NCBI RefSeq assembly: GCF_007556775.1
Contig: NZ_CP041742.1
Coordinates: forward strand, 310,001 to 374,000
Direction: 5' to 3'
Source of the DNA: Lysobacter lycopersici
GTDB lineage: Bacteria; Pseudomonadota; Gammaproteobacteria; Xanthomonadales; Xanthomonadaceae
DNA: 64,000 nucleotides
Position numbers and translations under genes: made by a program. Of the stretch, positions 8,296 through 16,690 are shown piece by piece. Positions within the stretch are counted from its first letter, which is position 1. Each line of letters starts with the position of its first letter. A model generated the notes under the pieces. The model saw only the letters and a program-made list of their open reading frames with translations, was not told where the DNA came from and did no database searches.

Positions 8296-9360
8296 TCAAG
8301 AGCCGTGTCGTCGAAGCGCCCACTCCACGTGTTCGCGGACGATGGGCGACGGATCTTCGCGGCGCGATTGCAGCGCGGCGATCACGGACTCCGATTTCGG
8401 TGCATTGCCGAGCGCAACGGCGATGTTGCGCAACCAGCGGTCGTGGCCGCTGCGGCGGATCGCCGAGCCTTCGGTGCGCTGCAGGAATTCGTCCTCGCTC
8501 CAGGCGAACAGTTCCGCCAGCGTGGCCCTGTCGAGATCGTTGCGTGCGCGGAAATCCGGCTCGTCGGTGCGTTTCGCGAACTTGTTCCAGGGGCAGACCA
8601 GCTGGCAGTCGTCGCAGCCGAAGATGCGGTTGCCGATCAACGGGCGCAGTTCCTCGGCGATGCTGCCTTCGTGCTCGATGGTGAGGTAGCTGATGCAGCG
8701 CCGTGCGTCGAGCCGGTGCGGCGCGACGATCGCCTGCGTCGGGCAGATCTCGATGCAGCGCGTGCAGGTGCCGCAATGTTCCGTCGCCGGCGGATCCACG
8801 GCGAGCGGCAGGTCGAGGTAGATCTCGCCGAGGAAGAACCAGCTGCCGCCATCCTTGTCGATCAGGCAGGTGTGCTTGCCGATCCAGCCGACGCCCGCGT
8901 CGCGCGCCAGCGCGCGTTCCAGCACCGGCGCCGAATCGACGAACACGCGGTGCCCGAACGGGCCGATTTCACCGGCGATTTCGTCGGCGAGTTTCTGCAG
9001 GCGGTTCCGCATCAGCTTGTGGTAGTCGCGGCCCAGCGCGTAGCGCGCGACGTAGGCGCGTTCGCCGTCGCGCAGATTGTCCCACGCGGCGGCCTCGTCC
9101 TGGCCGTAGTCGAGCCCGACCGAAAACACGCGCAGTGTTCCAGGCACCAGCTCCGCCGGCCGCGTGCGCTTCTCGCCATGGCGCGCCATCCAGTCCATGG
9201 TTCCGTACAGGCCACGCGACAACCAGTCGCGCAGATGCGATTCGTCCGCAGCCAGTTCGATCCCGGAGATGCCGCAACGCTGGAACCCGTGCTCGCGCGC
9301 CAGCGCCTTGAAGCGCAAGGCGAGCGCGGGGTAATCGGGTTTTGCGGCGGTTTCCGGCAT
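8296..9360 (-). CDS. queG: Epoxyqueuosine reductase
   Basis: QueG reduces epoxyqueuosine to queuosine in tRNA, using cobalamin and two [4Fe-4S] clusters. With ATG at 9360 the protein has 354 residues. VDSAP at 141-145 carries the proton-donor aspartate D142. The ferredoxin motifs are CGTCTRCIEICP (C196-C206) and CDDCQLVCPWN (C249-C256), with C222 between them. LRNIAVALGN near the end belongs to the short HEAT-like tail. An in-frame ATG at 9390 would add ten residues but overlaps nnr. The gene diverges from nnr, and the two starts are only 23 bases apart. Confidence 0.93.
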   Translation of the reverse strand: MPETAAKPDYPALALRFKALAREHGFQRCGISGIELAADESHLRDWLSRGLYGTMDWMARHGEKRTRPAELVPGTLRVFSVGLDYGQDEAAAWDNLRDGERAYVARYALGRDYHKLMRNRLQKLADEIAGEIGPFGHRVFVDSAPVLERALARDAGVGWIGKHTCLIDKDGGSWFFLGEIYLDLPLAVDPPATEHCGTCTRCIEICPTQAIVAPHRLDARRCISYLTIEHEGSIAEELRPLIGNRIFGCDDCQLVCPWNKFAKRTDEPDFRARNDLDRATLAELFAWSEDEFLQRTEGSAIRRSGHDRWLRNIAVALGNAPKSESVIAALQSRREDPSPIVREHVEWALRRHGS

Positions 9361-9369
9361 GGACGCAAG

Positions 9370-9375
9370 TATAGA
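9370..9375 (+). promoter_or_regulatory. Possible -10 box of nnr
   Basis: TATAGA lies only 8 bases before the nnr ATG at 9384, so a transcript from it would have a leader of a few bases or none. It is inside the N-terminal alternative start region of queG. Confidence 0.3.
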
Positions 9376-9383
9376 ATCGCGCG

Positions 9384-10871
9384 ATGCCATCGCCCCTCCC
9401 GCTGTACGACGTCGCCGCATTGCGCGCCATCGAGGCGCGCGCGACGGTCGCGCTCGGCGACGAATTCGCGCTGATGCAGCGCGCCGGCGCGGCGGCCTGG
9501 CGCGAACTGCTGGCGCAGTGGCCGCAGGCGCGGCGGATCGCGGTCGCCTGCGGGCCGGGCAACAACGGCGGCGACGGCTACGTCCTCGCAAGGCATGCGC
9601 TCGAATCCGGGCGCGAAGTGCGCGTGTTGCAACTGCAGCCGCCACGCACGGAATCCGCGAAGCGTGCTTGTGACGAATGCGTGCAGGCGGGTGGTCGTGT
9701 CGAAAACGATGTGTCCGCGCTCGCCGAGTCCGGCCTGATTGTCGACGCGCTGTTCGGCATCGGCCTGTCGCGCGCGCCGGAAGGCGATGCGGCGGCGTGG
9801 ATCGATGCGATCGATTCCGCGAATGTGCCGATACTTGCGATCGATGTTCCCAGTGGCGTCGATGCCGACCGCGGTTCGGTGCCGGGAATCGCGGTTCATG
9901 CGACGCGCACGCTGGAATGCATCGCGCCGAAAGCGGGGTTGCGCACCGGCGCGGCGCTGGATCATGTCGGCGCGCTGTCGCTGGCCACGCTCGACGTGCC
10001 GGCATCCGCGTTCGGCGACATCGAACCAGCGGCGGAATGGTTCGATGCCGATTGCCTCGCCGGCTTCCTGCCGAAACGGCGCCGCGACAGCCACAAGGGC
10101 GATCACGGGCGCGTGCTGTGCATCGGCGGCGACCACGGCATGGGTGGCGCAGTGTTGCTGTGCGCGGAAGCCGCGTTGCGCGCTGGTGCCGGGCTGGTGC
10201 GCGTGGCCACGCGCGAAGCGCATGTCGCGCCGTTGCTCGCGCGCTGCCCGGAAGCGATGCCGGTCGGCATCGACGATTCGCATTCGTTCGCCTCGCTGCT
10301 CGAACGTGATGGCGTGTTCGCGCTCGGCCCTGGGCTGGGGCAGGGCGAATGGGGACGGGCCTTGTTTTCGGCCGCGATTTCCAGCGGAAAACCGCTGGTC
10401 GTCGATGCCGATGCGCTGAACCTGCTCGCGCAGTCGCCGCGTGCGTGGCCAGACGCGGTGTTGACGCCGCACCCGGGCGAGGCGGCGCGTTTGCTCGGTT
10501 GTTCGAATGCGGAGATCCAGCGCGACCGCATCGATGCCGCGAAGCGGATCGCGGAACGATTCGACGCGGTGGTCGTGCTGAAGGGCGCGGGCAGTGTCAT
10601 CGCAGCGCCGAATCGCATTCCGCGCATCATCGGCGCGGGCAATCCGGGCATGGCGGTCGGCGGCATGGGCGACGTGCTCACCGGCGTGGTCGCGGCCTTG
10701 CGCGCACAGGGACTCGATGCCTTCGATGCCGCGACCGCGGGCGCGTTGCTGCATGCCGTGGCCGGCGATGTCGCCGCGCAGGATGGCGAACGCGGTCTGT
10801 CGCCGCGCGACGTCATCGCACGATTGCGTCGCGTCGCGAATGCCGGACAATCCGCGCATGCACCTGCCTGA
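9384..10871 (+). CDS. nnr: Bifunctional NAD(P)HX epimerase/dehydratase
   Basis: This enzyme repairs hydrated NADH and NADPH. The N-terminal YjeF_N epimerase domain (about 1-210) contains CGPGNNGGDGYV. The C-terminal ADP-dependent dehydratase domain (about 225-490) contains GDHGRVLCIGG, DADALNLLA, LTPHPGEAARLLG and GAGNPGMAVGGMGDVLTG. Both catalytic halves look complete at 495 residues. It overlaps tsaE by 14 bases, and nnr-tsaE-amidase-mutL is the same order as yjeF-tsaE-amiB-mutL in E. coli. Confidence 0.95.
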   Translation: MPSPLPLYDVAALRAIEARATVALGDEFALMQRAGAAAWRELLAQWPQARRIAVACGPGNNGGDGYVLARHALESGREVRVLQLQPPRTESAKRACDECVQAGGRVENDVSALAESGLIVDALFGIGLSRAPEGDAAAWIDAIDSANVPILAIDVPSGVDADRGSVPGIAVHATRTLECIAPKAGLRTGAALDHVGALSLATLDVPASAFGDIEPAAEWFDADCLAGFLPKRRRDSHKGDHGRVLCIGGDHGMGGAVLLCAEAALRAGAGLVRVATREAHVAPLLARCPEAMPVGIDDSHSFASLLERDGVFALGPGLGQGEWGRALFSAAISSGKPLVVDADALNLLAQSPRAWPDAVLTPHPGEAARLLGCSNAEIQRDRIDAAKRIAERFDAVVVLKGAGSVIAAPNRIPRIIGAGNPGMAVGGMGDVLTGVVAALRAQGLDAFDAATAGALLHAVAGDVAAQDGERGLSPRDVIARLRRVANAGQSAHAPA

Positions 10872-11334
10872 AGAAACCGCGACCGTCGAACTCGCGCGCG
10901 CGCTGGAACGCACGCGCAAGGGCAGGGCGGTGGTATTCCTGCAGGGCGAACTCGGCGCGGGCAAGTCCACCCTCGCACGCGCGTGGTTGCGCGCCTGCGG
11001 CGTCGAGGGCGCGATCCGCAGCCCGACCTACACACTGGTCGAGCACTATCCGCTCGCGGGTGGCGGCAACGCGTTGCACCTCGACCTGTATCGCATCGGC
11101 GCCGCGGGCGAACTCGAATTCCTCGCGCTCGACAGCGACGATGCCGAACTGTGGCTGGTCGAATGGCCCGAACGAGGCGCCGGCGCCTTGCCAGTCCCAG
11201 ACCTGAGCCTGGCGCTGGCCATCGAGGGGGACGGGCGCTCGGCCATCCTGACACCGGGCACCCCGGCGGGTGAGGCCTGGCGAACCCGACTGCTGGCGGA
11301 CAGTGGCTTGAAGCCCTTTCTTGCTGCCAGCTGA
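10858..11334 (+). CDS. tsaE: tRNA threonylcarbamoyladenosine biosynthesis ATPase TsaE
   Basis: TsaE is the ATPase that drives the TsaBD complex in making the t6A base of tRNA. The 158-residue frame has the Walker A motif GELGAGKST at 30-38, the conserved SPTYTLVEHY, and HLDLYRI and EWPERG typical of the family. Start is the ATG at 10858, inside the end of nnr (14-base overlap). The upstream frame extension overlaps nnr deeply and is not used. Confidence 0.93.
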   Translation: MHLPEETATVELARALERTRKGRAVVFLQGELGAGKSTLARAWLRACGVEGAIRSPTYTLVEHYPLAGGGNALHLDLYRIGAAGELEFLALDSDDAELWLVEWPERGAGALPVPDLSLALAIEGDGRSAILTPGTPAGEAWRTRLLADSGLKPFLAAS

Positions 11335-11411
11335 AAGGAAGGTTCCCCAGGTCACGGATTCATAAGGGAAAACCTATTGCAATCCACCCCGGCCGGTGCT
11401 TAACTCCGGCC

Positions 11412-12815
11412 ATGCGCGTAAAGGGGACCGCAATCCAGCAGACCTTGCTCGGTGCCGCACTGTTGCTGGCGCTGCTCTGGAACCTTGCCCACGCCGCGGA
11501 AATCAGCCAGTTGCGGCTGGAAAGCGGCCCGACCGGCACCCGCGCCGAACTGCGCCTCGATGGCGTCGCGGACTACCAGGTCCTCAGCCTCGCCAATCCC
11601 GACCGGCTGGTGCTCGATCTTCCCGGCAGCGCCTTGCGCCGTGGCACCCCCCTGCCTGCCGCCACCGGCGTGGTGCGCGGTGTCCGCGCCGGCCAGCCCA
11701 GCCCGGGCGTGACCCGGATCGTGTTCGATCTCGCTTCCCCAGTCGTGGCGCTCAAACCGCGGGTGGAAAGCGGCGCCGACGGCCCGCGCCTGGTGCTGGA
11801 ATGGCCGGACGACGGCCCGGCGCCCGCGATCGCGAACTCGGCGCCGGCGTCCGTGCCTCCGTCCCCCGTCACCGCGCCAGTCGTTTCGAACACGCAGCCC
11901 ACCCAGAGCCCGCTGGACCGTGCGGTCGGCACCATCGCGACCGGCGTTCCGACCCGGGTCGCGACCGGTGAGCCGCAGCCGGCGACGCCCCCGGCTTCCT
12001 TGCCGCCACCGATCAAGTCCATGCGCGATGCCGGCGGCACGCGTCCGCTGGTCGTCGCCATCGACGCCGGCCACGGCGGGCAGGACACCGGCGCGCTTGG
12101 CCGTGGTGGCGCCCGCGAGAAGGACGTCACCCTCGCCATCGCCCGCGAACTCGCGCGCCAGGTCGACGCCACGCCCGGGCTCAAGGCCTACCTGACCCGC
12201 GATTCCGACTATTTCATCCCGCTGCCGCAGCGCGCGCGCAAGGCGCATGCGGCGCGCGCCGACATCTTCGTTTCCATCCACGCCGACTCCTTCACCAGCC
12301 CGGATGCGCGCGGCGCAGGCGTGTTCGTGCTCTCCACCCGCGGCGCCTCGTCGCAGCGCGCGCGCTGGCTGGCGGACAAGGAGAACGCGGCCGACGTGAT
12401 CGGCGGCAACCGCGTGCGCGGCGGCGACAGCGTGCTGACCTCGGTGCTGCTCGACCTTACCCAGAGCGGCAACCTCAAAGCCTCGGAGGACGCCGCTGGC
12501 TACGTGCTCGGCAACCTCGACGCCATCGGCAACCTGCACAAGGGTGAAGTCGAGCGCGCGAACTTCGCGGTGCTGCGCACCTCCGACAACATGCCGGCGA
12601 TGCTGGTCGAAACCGGCTTCATCTCCAACCCGGGCGAGGAAGCCAGGCTGCGCAGCAAGGATTACCAGCGGCAGCTCGCGACCGCGATCCTCGGCGGCAT
12701 TAACCGCTACTTCACCACCCAGCCGCCGCCGGGCACGCTGTATGCGATGCGTGCGCAGGCCACGAATGATGGCGGCGGCGCCGGTGCCGGTGTCGGTGCG
12801 GGTGGAAGCCCGTAG
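11412..12815 (+). CDS. amiC: N-acetylmuramoyl-L-alanine amidase with AMIN domain
   Basis: A periplasmic zinc amidase that cuts septal peptidoglycan. The 467-residue chain has a signal peptide (about 1-28), an AMIN targeting domain (about 30-130), a Pro/Thr/Ala linker (about 140-205), and an Amidase_3 catalytic domain (about 210-440). Zinc and catalytic residues are visible: H221 in DAGHGG, E236 in the AREKDVT segment, a later histidine in SIHADSF, and the final glutamate in MLVETGFISN. The symbol could equally be amiB; E. coli keeps amiB at this position before mutL. There is no LysM domain. A short Gly/Ala-rich tail ends the protein. Confidence 0.9.
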   Translation: MRVKGTAIQQTLLGAALLLALLWNLAHAAEISQLRLESGPTGTRAELRLDGVADYQVLSLANPDRLVLDLPGSALRRGTPLPAATGVVRGVRAGQPSPGVTRIVFDLASPVVALKPRVESGADGPRLVLEWPDDGPAPAIANSAPASVPPSPVTAPVVSNTQPTQSPLDRAVGTIATGVPTRVATGEPQPATPPASLPPPIKSMRDAGGTRPLVVAIDAGHGGQDTGALGRGGAREKDVTLAIARELARQVDATPGLKAYLTRDSDYFIPLPQRARKAHAARADIFVSIHADSFTSPDARGAGVFVLSTRGASSQRARWLADKENAADVIGGNRVRGGDSVLTSVLLDLTQSGNLKASEDAAGYVLGNLDAIGNLHKGEVERANFAVLRTSDNMPAMLVETGFISNPGEEARLRSKDYQRQLATAILGGINRYFTTQPPPGTLYAMRAQATNDGGGAGAGVGAGGSP

Positions 12816-12821
12816 GAGCCT

Positions 12822-12909
12822 GTCATCCTGAGGCGAAGCCGAAGGACCCGCTGTTGCCTTTCCTGCGGATAATCCAAAAAAGCAGGTCCTTCGCTGCGCT
12901 CAGCATGAC
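12822..12909. repeat. Intergenic palindromic repeat (type B)
   Basis: Imperfect inverted arms at 12822-12848 (starting GTCATCCTGAGG) and 12885-12909 (ending CTCAGCATGAC), spaced by 36 bases. It fills almost the whole amiC-mutL gap. This pattern matches a widely spread bacterial intergenic palindrome with GTCAT...GAAGGACC ends. Confidence 0.8.
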
Positions 12910-12919
12910 AACGGGAACG

Positions 12920-12925
12920 TAAAAT
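12920..12925 (+). promoter_or_regulatory. Possible -10 box of mutL
   Basis: TAAAAT lies just after the type B repeat and 7 bases before the mutL GTG. Transcription from it would give an almost leaderless mRNA. No clear -35 outside the repeat. Confidence 0.3.
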
Positions 12926-12932
12926 CCCGGGC

Positions 12933-14708
12933 GTGACCATCCGCCTGCTCCCCGATGTCCTCGTCAACCAGATCGCCGCAGGCGAAGTGGTCGAACGGCC
13001 CGCGTCGGTGGTCAAGGAACTGGTCGAGAACGCGCTCGATGCAGGCGCCAGCCGCATCGACATCGACCTCGAGGAAGGTGGCGCGCGCCTGATCCGCGTG
13101 CGCGACGACGGCGGCGGCATCGCGGCCGCGGAACTGCCGGTCGCGGTGCAGCGCCACGCGACCAGCAAGATCGCCTCGCTCGAAGACCTCGAAGCCGTCG
13201 CCACCCTCGGTTTCCGCGGCGAAGCGCTGCCGTCGATCGCCTCGGTCAGTCGTTTCCGCATCGCTTCGCGCCGCAATGGCGACGACAACGGCAACGCGCT
13301 GCAGGTCGAAGGCGGGCGCGTCGGCGAGGTCGCGCCCAGCGCGCAGCCGCAGGGCACCACGGTCGAGGTGCGCGAACTGTTCTACAACGTGCCCGCTCGG
13401 CGTCGCTTCCTGCGCGCGGAGCGCACCGAGCTCGGCCACATCGAGGAATGGCTGCGCACGCTGGCGCTGGCGCGGCCCGACGTGGAAGTGCGCATCAGCC
13501 ACAACGGCAAGCCGCTGCGGCGCTATCGCGGCGATTCCGCGTCGGAAACCGGTGCGCGATTGGTGGATGCGCTGGGCGAGGAGTTCTCGCGCAACGTGCT
13601 GCGCATCGACCACGCCGGCGCGGGCCTGCGACTGCACGGCTGGATCGCACAACCGAGCTACAACCGCGCCAGCGCCGACCAGCAATACCTGTTCGTCAAC
13701 GGCCGCGGCGTGCGCGACCGCAACGTCGCGCATGCGGTGCGGCAGGCGTATTCCGATGTCCTGTTCCACGGCCGGCATCCGGCCTATGTGCTGTTCCTCG
13801 AACTCGATCCGCGCGCGGTGGACGTGAACGTGCACCCGGCCAAGCATGAAGTGCGCTTCCGCGATTCGCGCCTGGTGCACGATTTCGTCTATCGCACCTT
13901 GCAGGAAGCGCTGTCGGGGACGCGCGCCGGTGCACAGGCGGGAATGCCGGTCGAATCGCATTCGCCGAAAGTCCCCGCGTCGATCCCGAACCTGCCCCCG
14001 CGACAGGGCGACATGGCGTTGAAGCTGGCCGAGGCGCCGGCGCAATACGCCGCCTTGTATGCACCGGCACATCCGGGCCCGTCGTTGCCGGTGTTGTCGC
14101 TGCCCGCCGCGGGCGAAGGCAAGGTGCCGCCGCTCGGGCATGCGCTGGCGCAACTGCACGGCATCTACATCCTCGCCGAAAGCGCCGAAGGTCTGGTCGT
14201 CGTCGACATGCACGCCGCACACGAGCGCATCGGCTACGAGAAGCTCAAGGCCGCGCACGACGGCGCCGGCGTGCGCGTGCAGCCGCTGCTGGTGCCGCAG
14301 TCGTTGGCCGTGTCGGTGCGCGAGGCCGAGGTCGCCGAACGCGAAGCCGCGACGCTGGCCGCGCTGGGCTTCGAGCTGACCCGCAGCGGGCCGCAGTCGC
14401 TGCTGCTGCGCAGCGTGCCGGCCCTGCTCGCCGATACCGATGTCGCCGCATTGCTGCGCGACGTGATCGGCGACCTGCTCGAACACGGCCAGACGCGTCG
14501 CGTCGAGGAAGCCCGCGACGAACTGCTCGCGACCATGGCCTGCCACGCCGCGGTGCGCGCGCACCGGCGCCTGACCGTTCCCGAAATGGATGCGCTGTTG
14601 CGGGAAATGGAATCGACCGAGCGCTCCGGACAATGCAATCATGGTCGCCCCACCTGGGCCCGGTTCGGCCTGGCCGAGATCGACGCATGGTTCCTGCGAG
14701 GACGCTGA
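12933..14708 (+). CDS. mutL: DNA mismatch repair protein MutL
   Basis: MutL links mismatch recognition by MutS to strand removal. The 591-residue protein has the GHKL ATPase motifs: ENALDAGA (33-40), DDGGGI (58-63) and TLGFRGEAL (91-99). The central transducer region ends with [12 protein letters not shown] near 298-309. The C-terminal domain keeps [12 protein letters not shown] at 425-436, the metal-binding endonuclease motif form known in Pseudomonas-type MutL, plus ACHAAVRA and CNHGRP near the end. GTG at 12933 puts the conserved [17 protein letters not shown] at the N terminus. Only an NTP-independent search of the genome could say whether MutH is missing. Confidence 0.95.
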   Translation: MTIRLLPDVLVNQIAAGEVVERPASVVKELVENALDAGASRIDIDLEEGGARLIRVRDDGGGIAAAELPVAVQRHATSKIASLEDLEAVATLGFRGEALPSIASVSRFRIASRRNGDDNGNALQVEGGRVGEVAPSAQPQGTTVEVRELFYNVPARRRFLRAERTELGHIEEWLRTLALARPDVEVRISHNGKPLRRYRGDSASETGARLVDALGEEFSRNVLRIDHAGAGLRLHGWIAQPSYNRASADQQYLFVNGRGVRDRNVAHAVRQAYSDVLFHGRHPAYVLFLELDPRAVDVNVHPAKHEVRFRDSRLVHDFVYRTLQEALSGTRAGAQAGMPVESHSPKVPASIPNLPPRQGDMALKLAEAPAQYAALYAPAHPGPSLPVLSLPAAGEGKVPPLGHALAQLHGIYILAESAEGLVVVDMHAAHERIGYEKLKAAHDGAGVRVQPLLVPQSLAVSVREAEVAEREAATLAALGFELTRSGPQSLLLRSVPALLADTDVAALLRDVIGDLLEHGQTRRVEEARDELLATMACHAAVRAHRRLTVPEMDALLREMESTERSGQCNHGRPTWARFGLAEIDAWFLRGR

Positions 14709-14710
14709 CG

Positions 14711-15682
14711 ATGAAACCTTCGATCCGTATCGCCGCTGCGACAGCCGTCCTGCTCGCGGCGGGATGCCATCGCGGCCCGCAAACGGCGACGATGGCGCAG
14801 GTCCCCAGCAACGAAGCGAGCAAAACCATGGCGAAACAGGACCAGAGCTTCCTGCTCGAGGAACAGGCCTGGCGCGAACAGCGCCGCGAACGCTTGCTCA
14901 AGCCCGACGGCTGGACCAGCCTGATCGGCCTGCACTGGATCGACCAGGGCCCGCATTTCGTCGGCAGCGCCGGCGACAACGGCATCCGCCTGTCGATGGG
15001 GCCGGAACACTTCGGCATGATCGACCTGCGCAAGGACGGAAGCGTGCATTTCGTGCCGGGCAAGGACGCCGCGCTCACGCTCGACGCACAGCCGTTGAAG
15101 GGCGCAGCGATGCTGCGCACCGACGCGGACCCGAACGGCCCGAACGTGATCGGTTTCGACGACGGCAAGGGCGAGGCGACGGTGATCCAGCGCGGCGATC
15201 GCTACGGCCTGCGCGTGAAGCACGCGGATGCGCCAACGCGCCTGCAGTTCGCCGGACTCGAATACTGGCCCGCGGACGCGGCCTGGCGCATCGCCGGCAA
15301 GTTCGTGCCGCATCCGGAAGGCACCACCATCCAGGTCGCGAACATCATCGGCGGGCTCGACGATGCGAAGAACCCGGGCGCGGTCGAGTTCGAACGCGAC
15401 GGCAAGACCTACCGCATCGAAGCCATCGACGAAGGCGAGGGCGAGTTGTTCCTGGTGTTCGCCGACCGCACCAACGGCCACGGCAGCTACGGCGCCGGTC
15501 GATTCCTGTACACGCCGATGCCCGATGCGCAGGGTCGGGTGACGGTGGACTTCAACCAGAGCTACAACCCGCCTTGCGCGTTCACCTCCTTCGCGACCTG
15601 CCCGCTGCCGCCGGCGCAGAACCGGCTGGACCTCGCCATCACCGCGGGCGAGAAGGCCTATGCCGGGAACCACGGCTCGTGA
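14711..15682 (+). CDS. DUF1684 lipoprotein
   Basis: A 323-residue exported protein with a lipobox (LLAAGC, Cys about residue 19) and, from about residue 40, the DUF1684 pattern: an early WREQRRERLLKPDGWTSLIGLHW block, and a C-terminal block with DFNQSYNPPCAF and YAGNHG. Members of this family are widespread but lack a proven function. It starts two bases after the mutL stop and overlaps the next gene by four bases (GTGA), so mutL, this gene and the TraB-like gene are probably one transcript. Confidence 0.85.
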   Translation: MKPSIRIAAATAVLLAAGCHRGPQTATMAQVPSNEASKTMAKQDQSFLLEEQAWREQRRERLLKPDGWTSLIGLHWIDQGPHFVGSAGDNGIRLSMGPEHFGMIDLRKDGSVHFVPGKDAALTLDAQPLKGAAMLRTDADPNGPNVIGFDDGKGEATVIQRGDRYGLRVKHADAPTRLQFAGLEYWPADAAWRIAGKFVPHPEGTTIQVANIIGGLDDAKNPGAVEFERDGKTYRIEAIDEGEGELFLVFADRTNGHGSYGAGRFLYTPMPDAQGRVTVDFNQSYNPPCAFTSFATCPLPPAQNRLDLAITAGEKAYAGNHGS

Positions 15683-16689
15683 GTAACGTCGAGCGGTCGC
15701 GGTTCGCACGCGTCGCGGCTTTGGTCGGGCTGTTCGCGGTCGTCGCGCTGTGGTCGGCGCAGGCCGCGGCGCCAAGGAAGGCCTCGACACCCATGCACAA
15801 GCCCGCGGCGGTTCCGGTCGCGAATGCGCCGCCGGTGCCGCTGCTTTGGAAGGTCTCCGACGCCGACAGCAGCCTGTACCTGCTCGGATCGTTCCACATG
15901 CTGCTGCCCGGCGACTATCCCCTGTCGAAGGAAGTGGACGCTGCGTTCGCCGATTCGAAGGACGTGGTGTTCGAAATCCCGCCCGAGGAAATGAGCTCGC
16001 CGACCCTGGCGATCCGCATGGGCCAGGCGGCGCTGCGCGGCGATGGCAAGCAACTCGACGCGAGCCTGCCGCCAGCCACCACGAAACGGCTGGACGCATG
16101 GGTGGATGCGAACGAAGGCGCGCTGCAGAAGGCGGGGATTCCGGGGCAGATGCTGCAACTGTTCGAACCCTGGTTCGTTGGCCTGACCGTGAGCATCGTC
16201 GAGATGAGCAAGCAGGGCCTCGACCCGAAGCTCGGCCTCGACCAGCATTTCTCCGCAGATGCGCAGGCGGCGAAGAAGCCGACCTCGGGGTTGGAGACCG
16301 GCGACGAGCAGATCGCTTTCCTCGACGGCATGGGCGAGGCCGAGCAGGTCCAGTTCCTCGACGAAACGCTGCAGGAAGCGGCCGAAGGCAGCAAGGAAGT
16401 CGCGCGCCTGCACTCGGCGTGGCGCGCCGGCGATGCCGACACGCTGTGGAACGGCATGGCGGTCGAGATGCGCGACGAATACCCGGCGCTGTACAAGCGC
16501 ATCAACGTCGCGCGCAACGATGCATGGGTGCCGAAGCTGGAACAGCGGCTACGCGCTTCCCACGACGGGAACACCCTCGTCGTGGTCGGCAGCCTGCACC
16601 TGATCGGCTCCGACGGCGTGGTCGAGAAGCTGCGCGCGAAGGGCTACAAGGTCGAGCGGATATGCAGCGCATGCAAATCCGTGCACTGA
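15679..16689 (+). CDS. TraB/GumN family exported protein
   Basis: A 336-residue protein starting with GTG at 15679, overlapping the previous stop. Residues about 10-30 are a hydrophobic signal segment. The TraB/GumN domain shows the paired motifs LYLLGSFHMLLPGDYPL near 75-92 and VVVGSLHLIGSDGVVEKLRAKGY near the C terminus; the GxxH histidines are the putative metal ligands shared with the TIKI protease group. The closing CSAC pair may form a disulfide or bind metal. In Xanthomonas, gumN is in the xanthan cluster, but no other gum gene is present here. Substrate unknown. Confidence 0.85.
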   Translation: MSNVERSRFARVAALVGLFAVVALWSAQAAAPRKASTPMHKPAAVPVANAPPVPLLWKVSDADSSLYLLGSFHMLLPGDYPLSKEVDAAFADSKDVVFEIPPEEMSSPTLAIRMGQAALRGDGKQLDASLPPATTKRLDAWVDANEGALQKAGIPGQMLQLFEPWFVGLTVSIVEMSKQGLDPKLGLDQHFSADAQAAKKPTSGLETGDEQIAFLDGMGEAEQVQFLDETLQEAAEGSKEVARLHSAWRAGDADTLWNGMAVEMRDEYPALYKRINVARNDAWVPKLEQRLRASHDGNTLVVVGSLHLIGSDGVVEKLRAKGYKVERICSACKSVH

Positions 16690-16690
16690 C

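Noticed and set aside
15679-16689. Xanthan (gum) cluster because of the GumN-like protein
   Set aside because: No glycosyltransferase or other gum gene is in the neighbourhood; the TraB/GumN fold is widespread.
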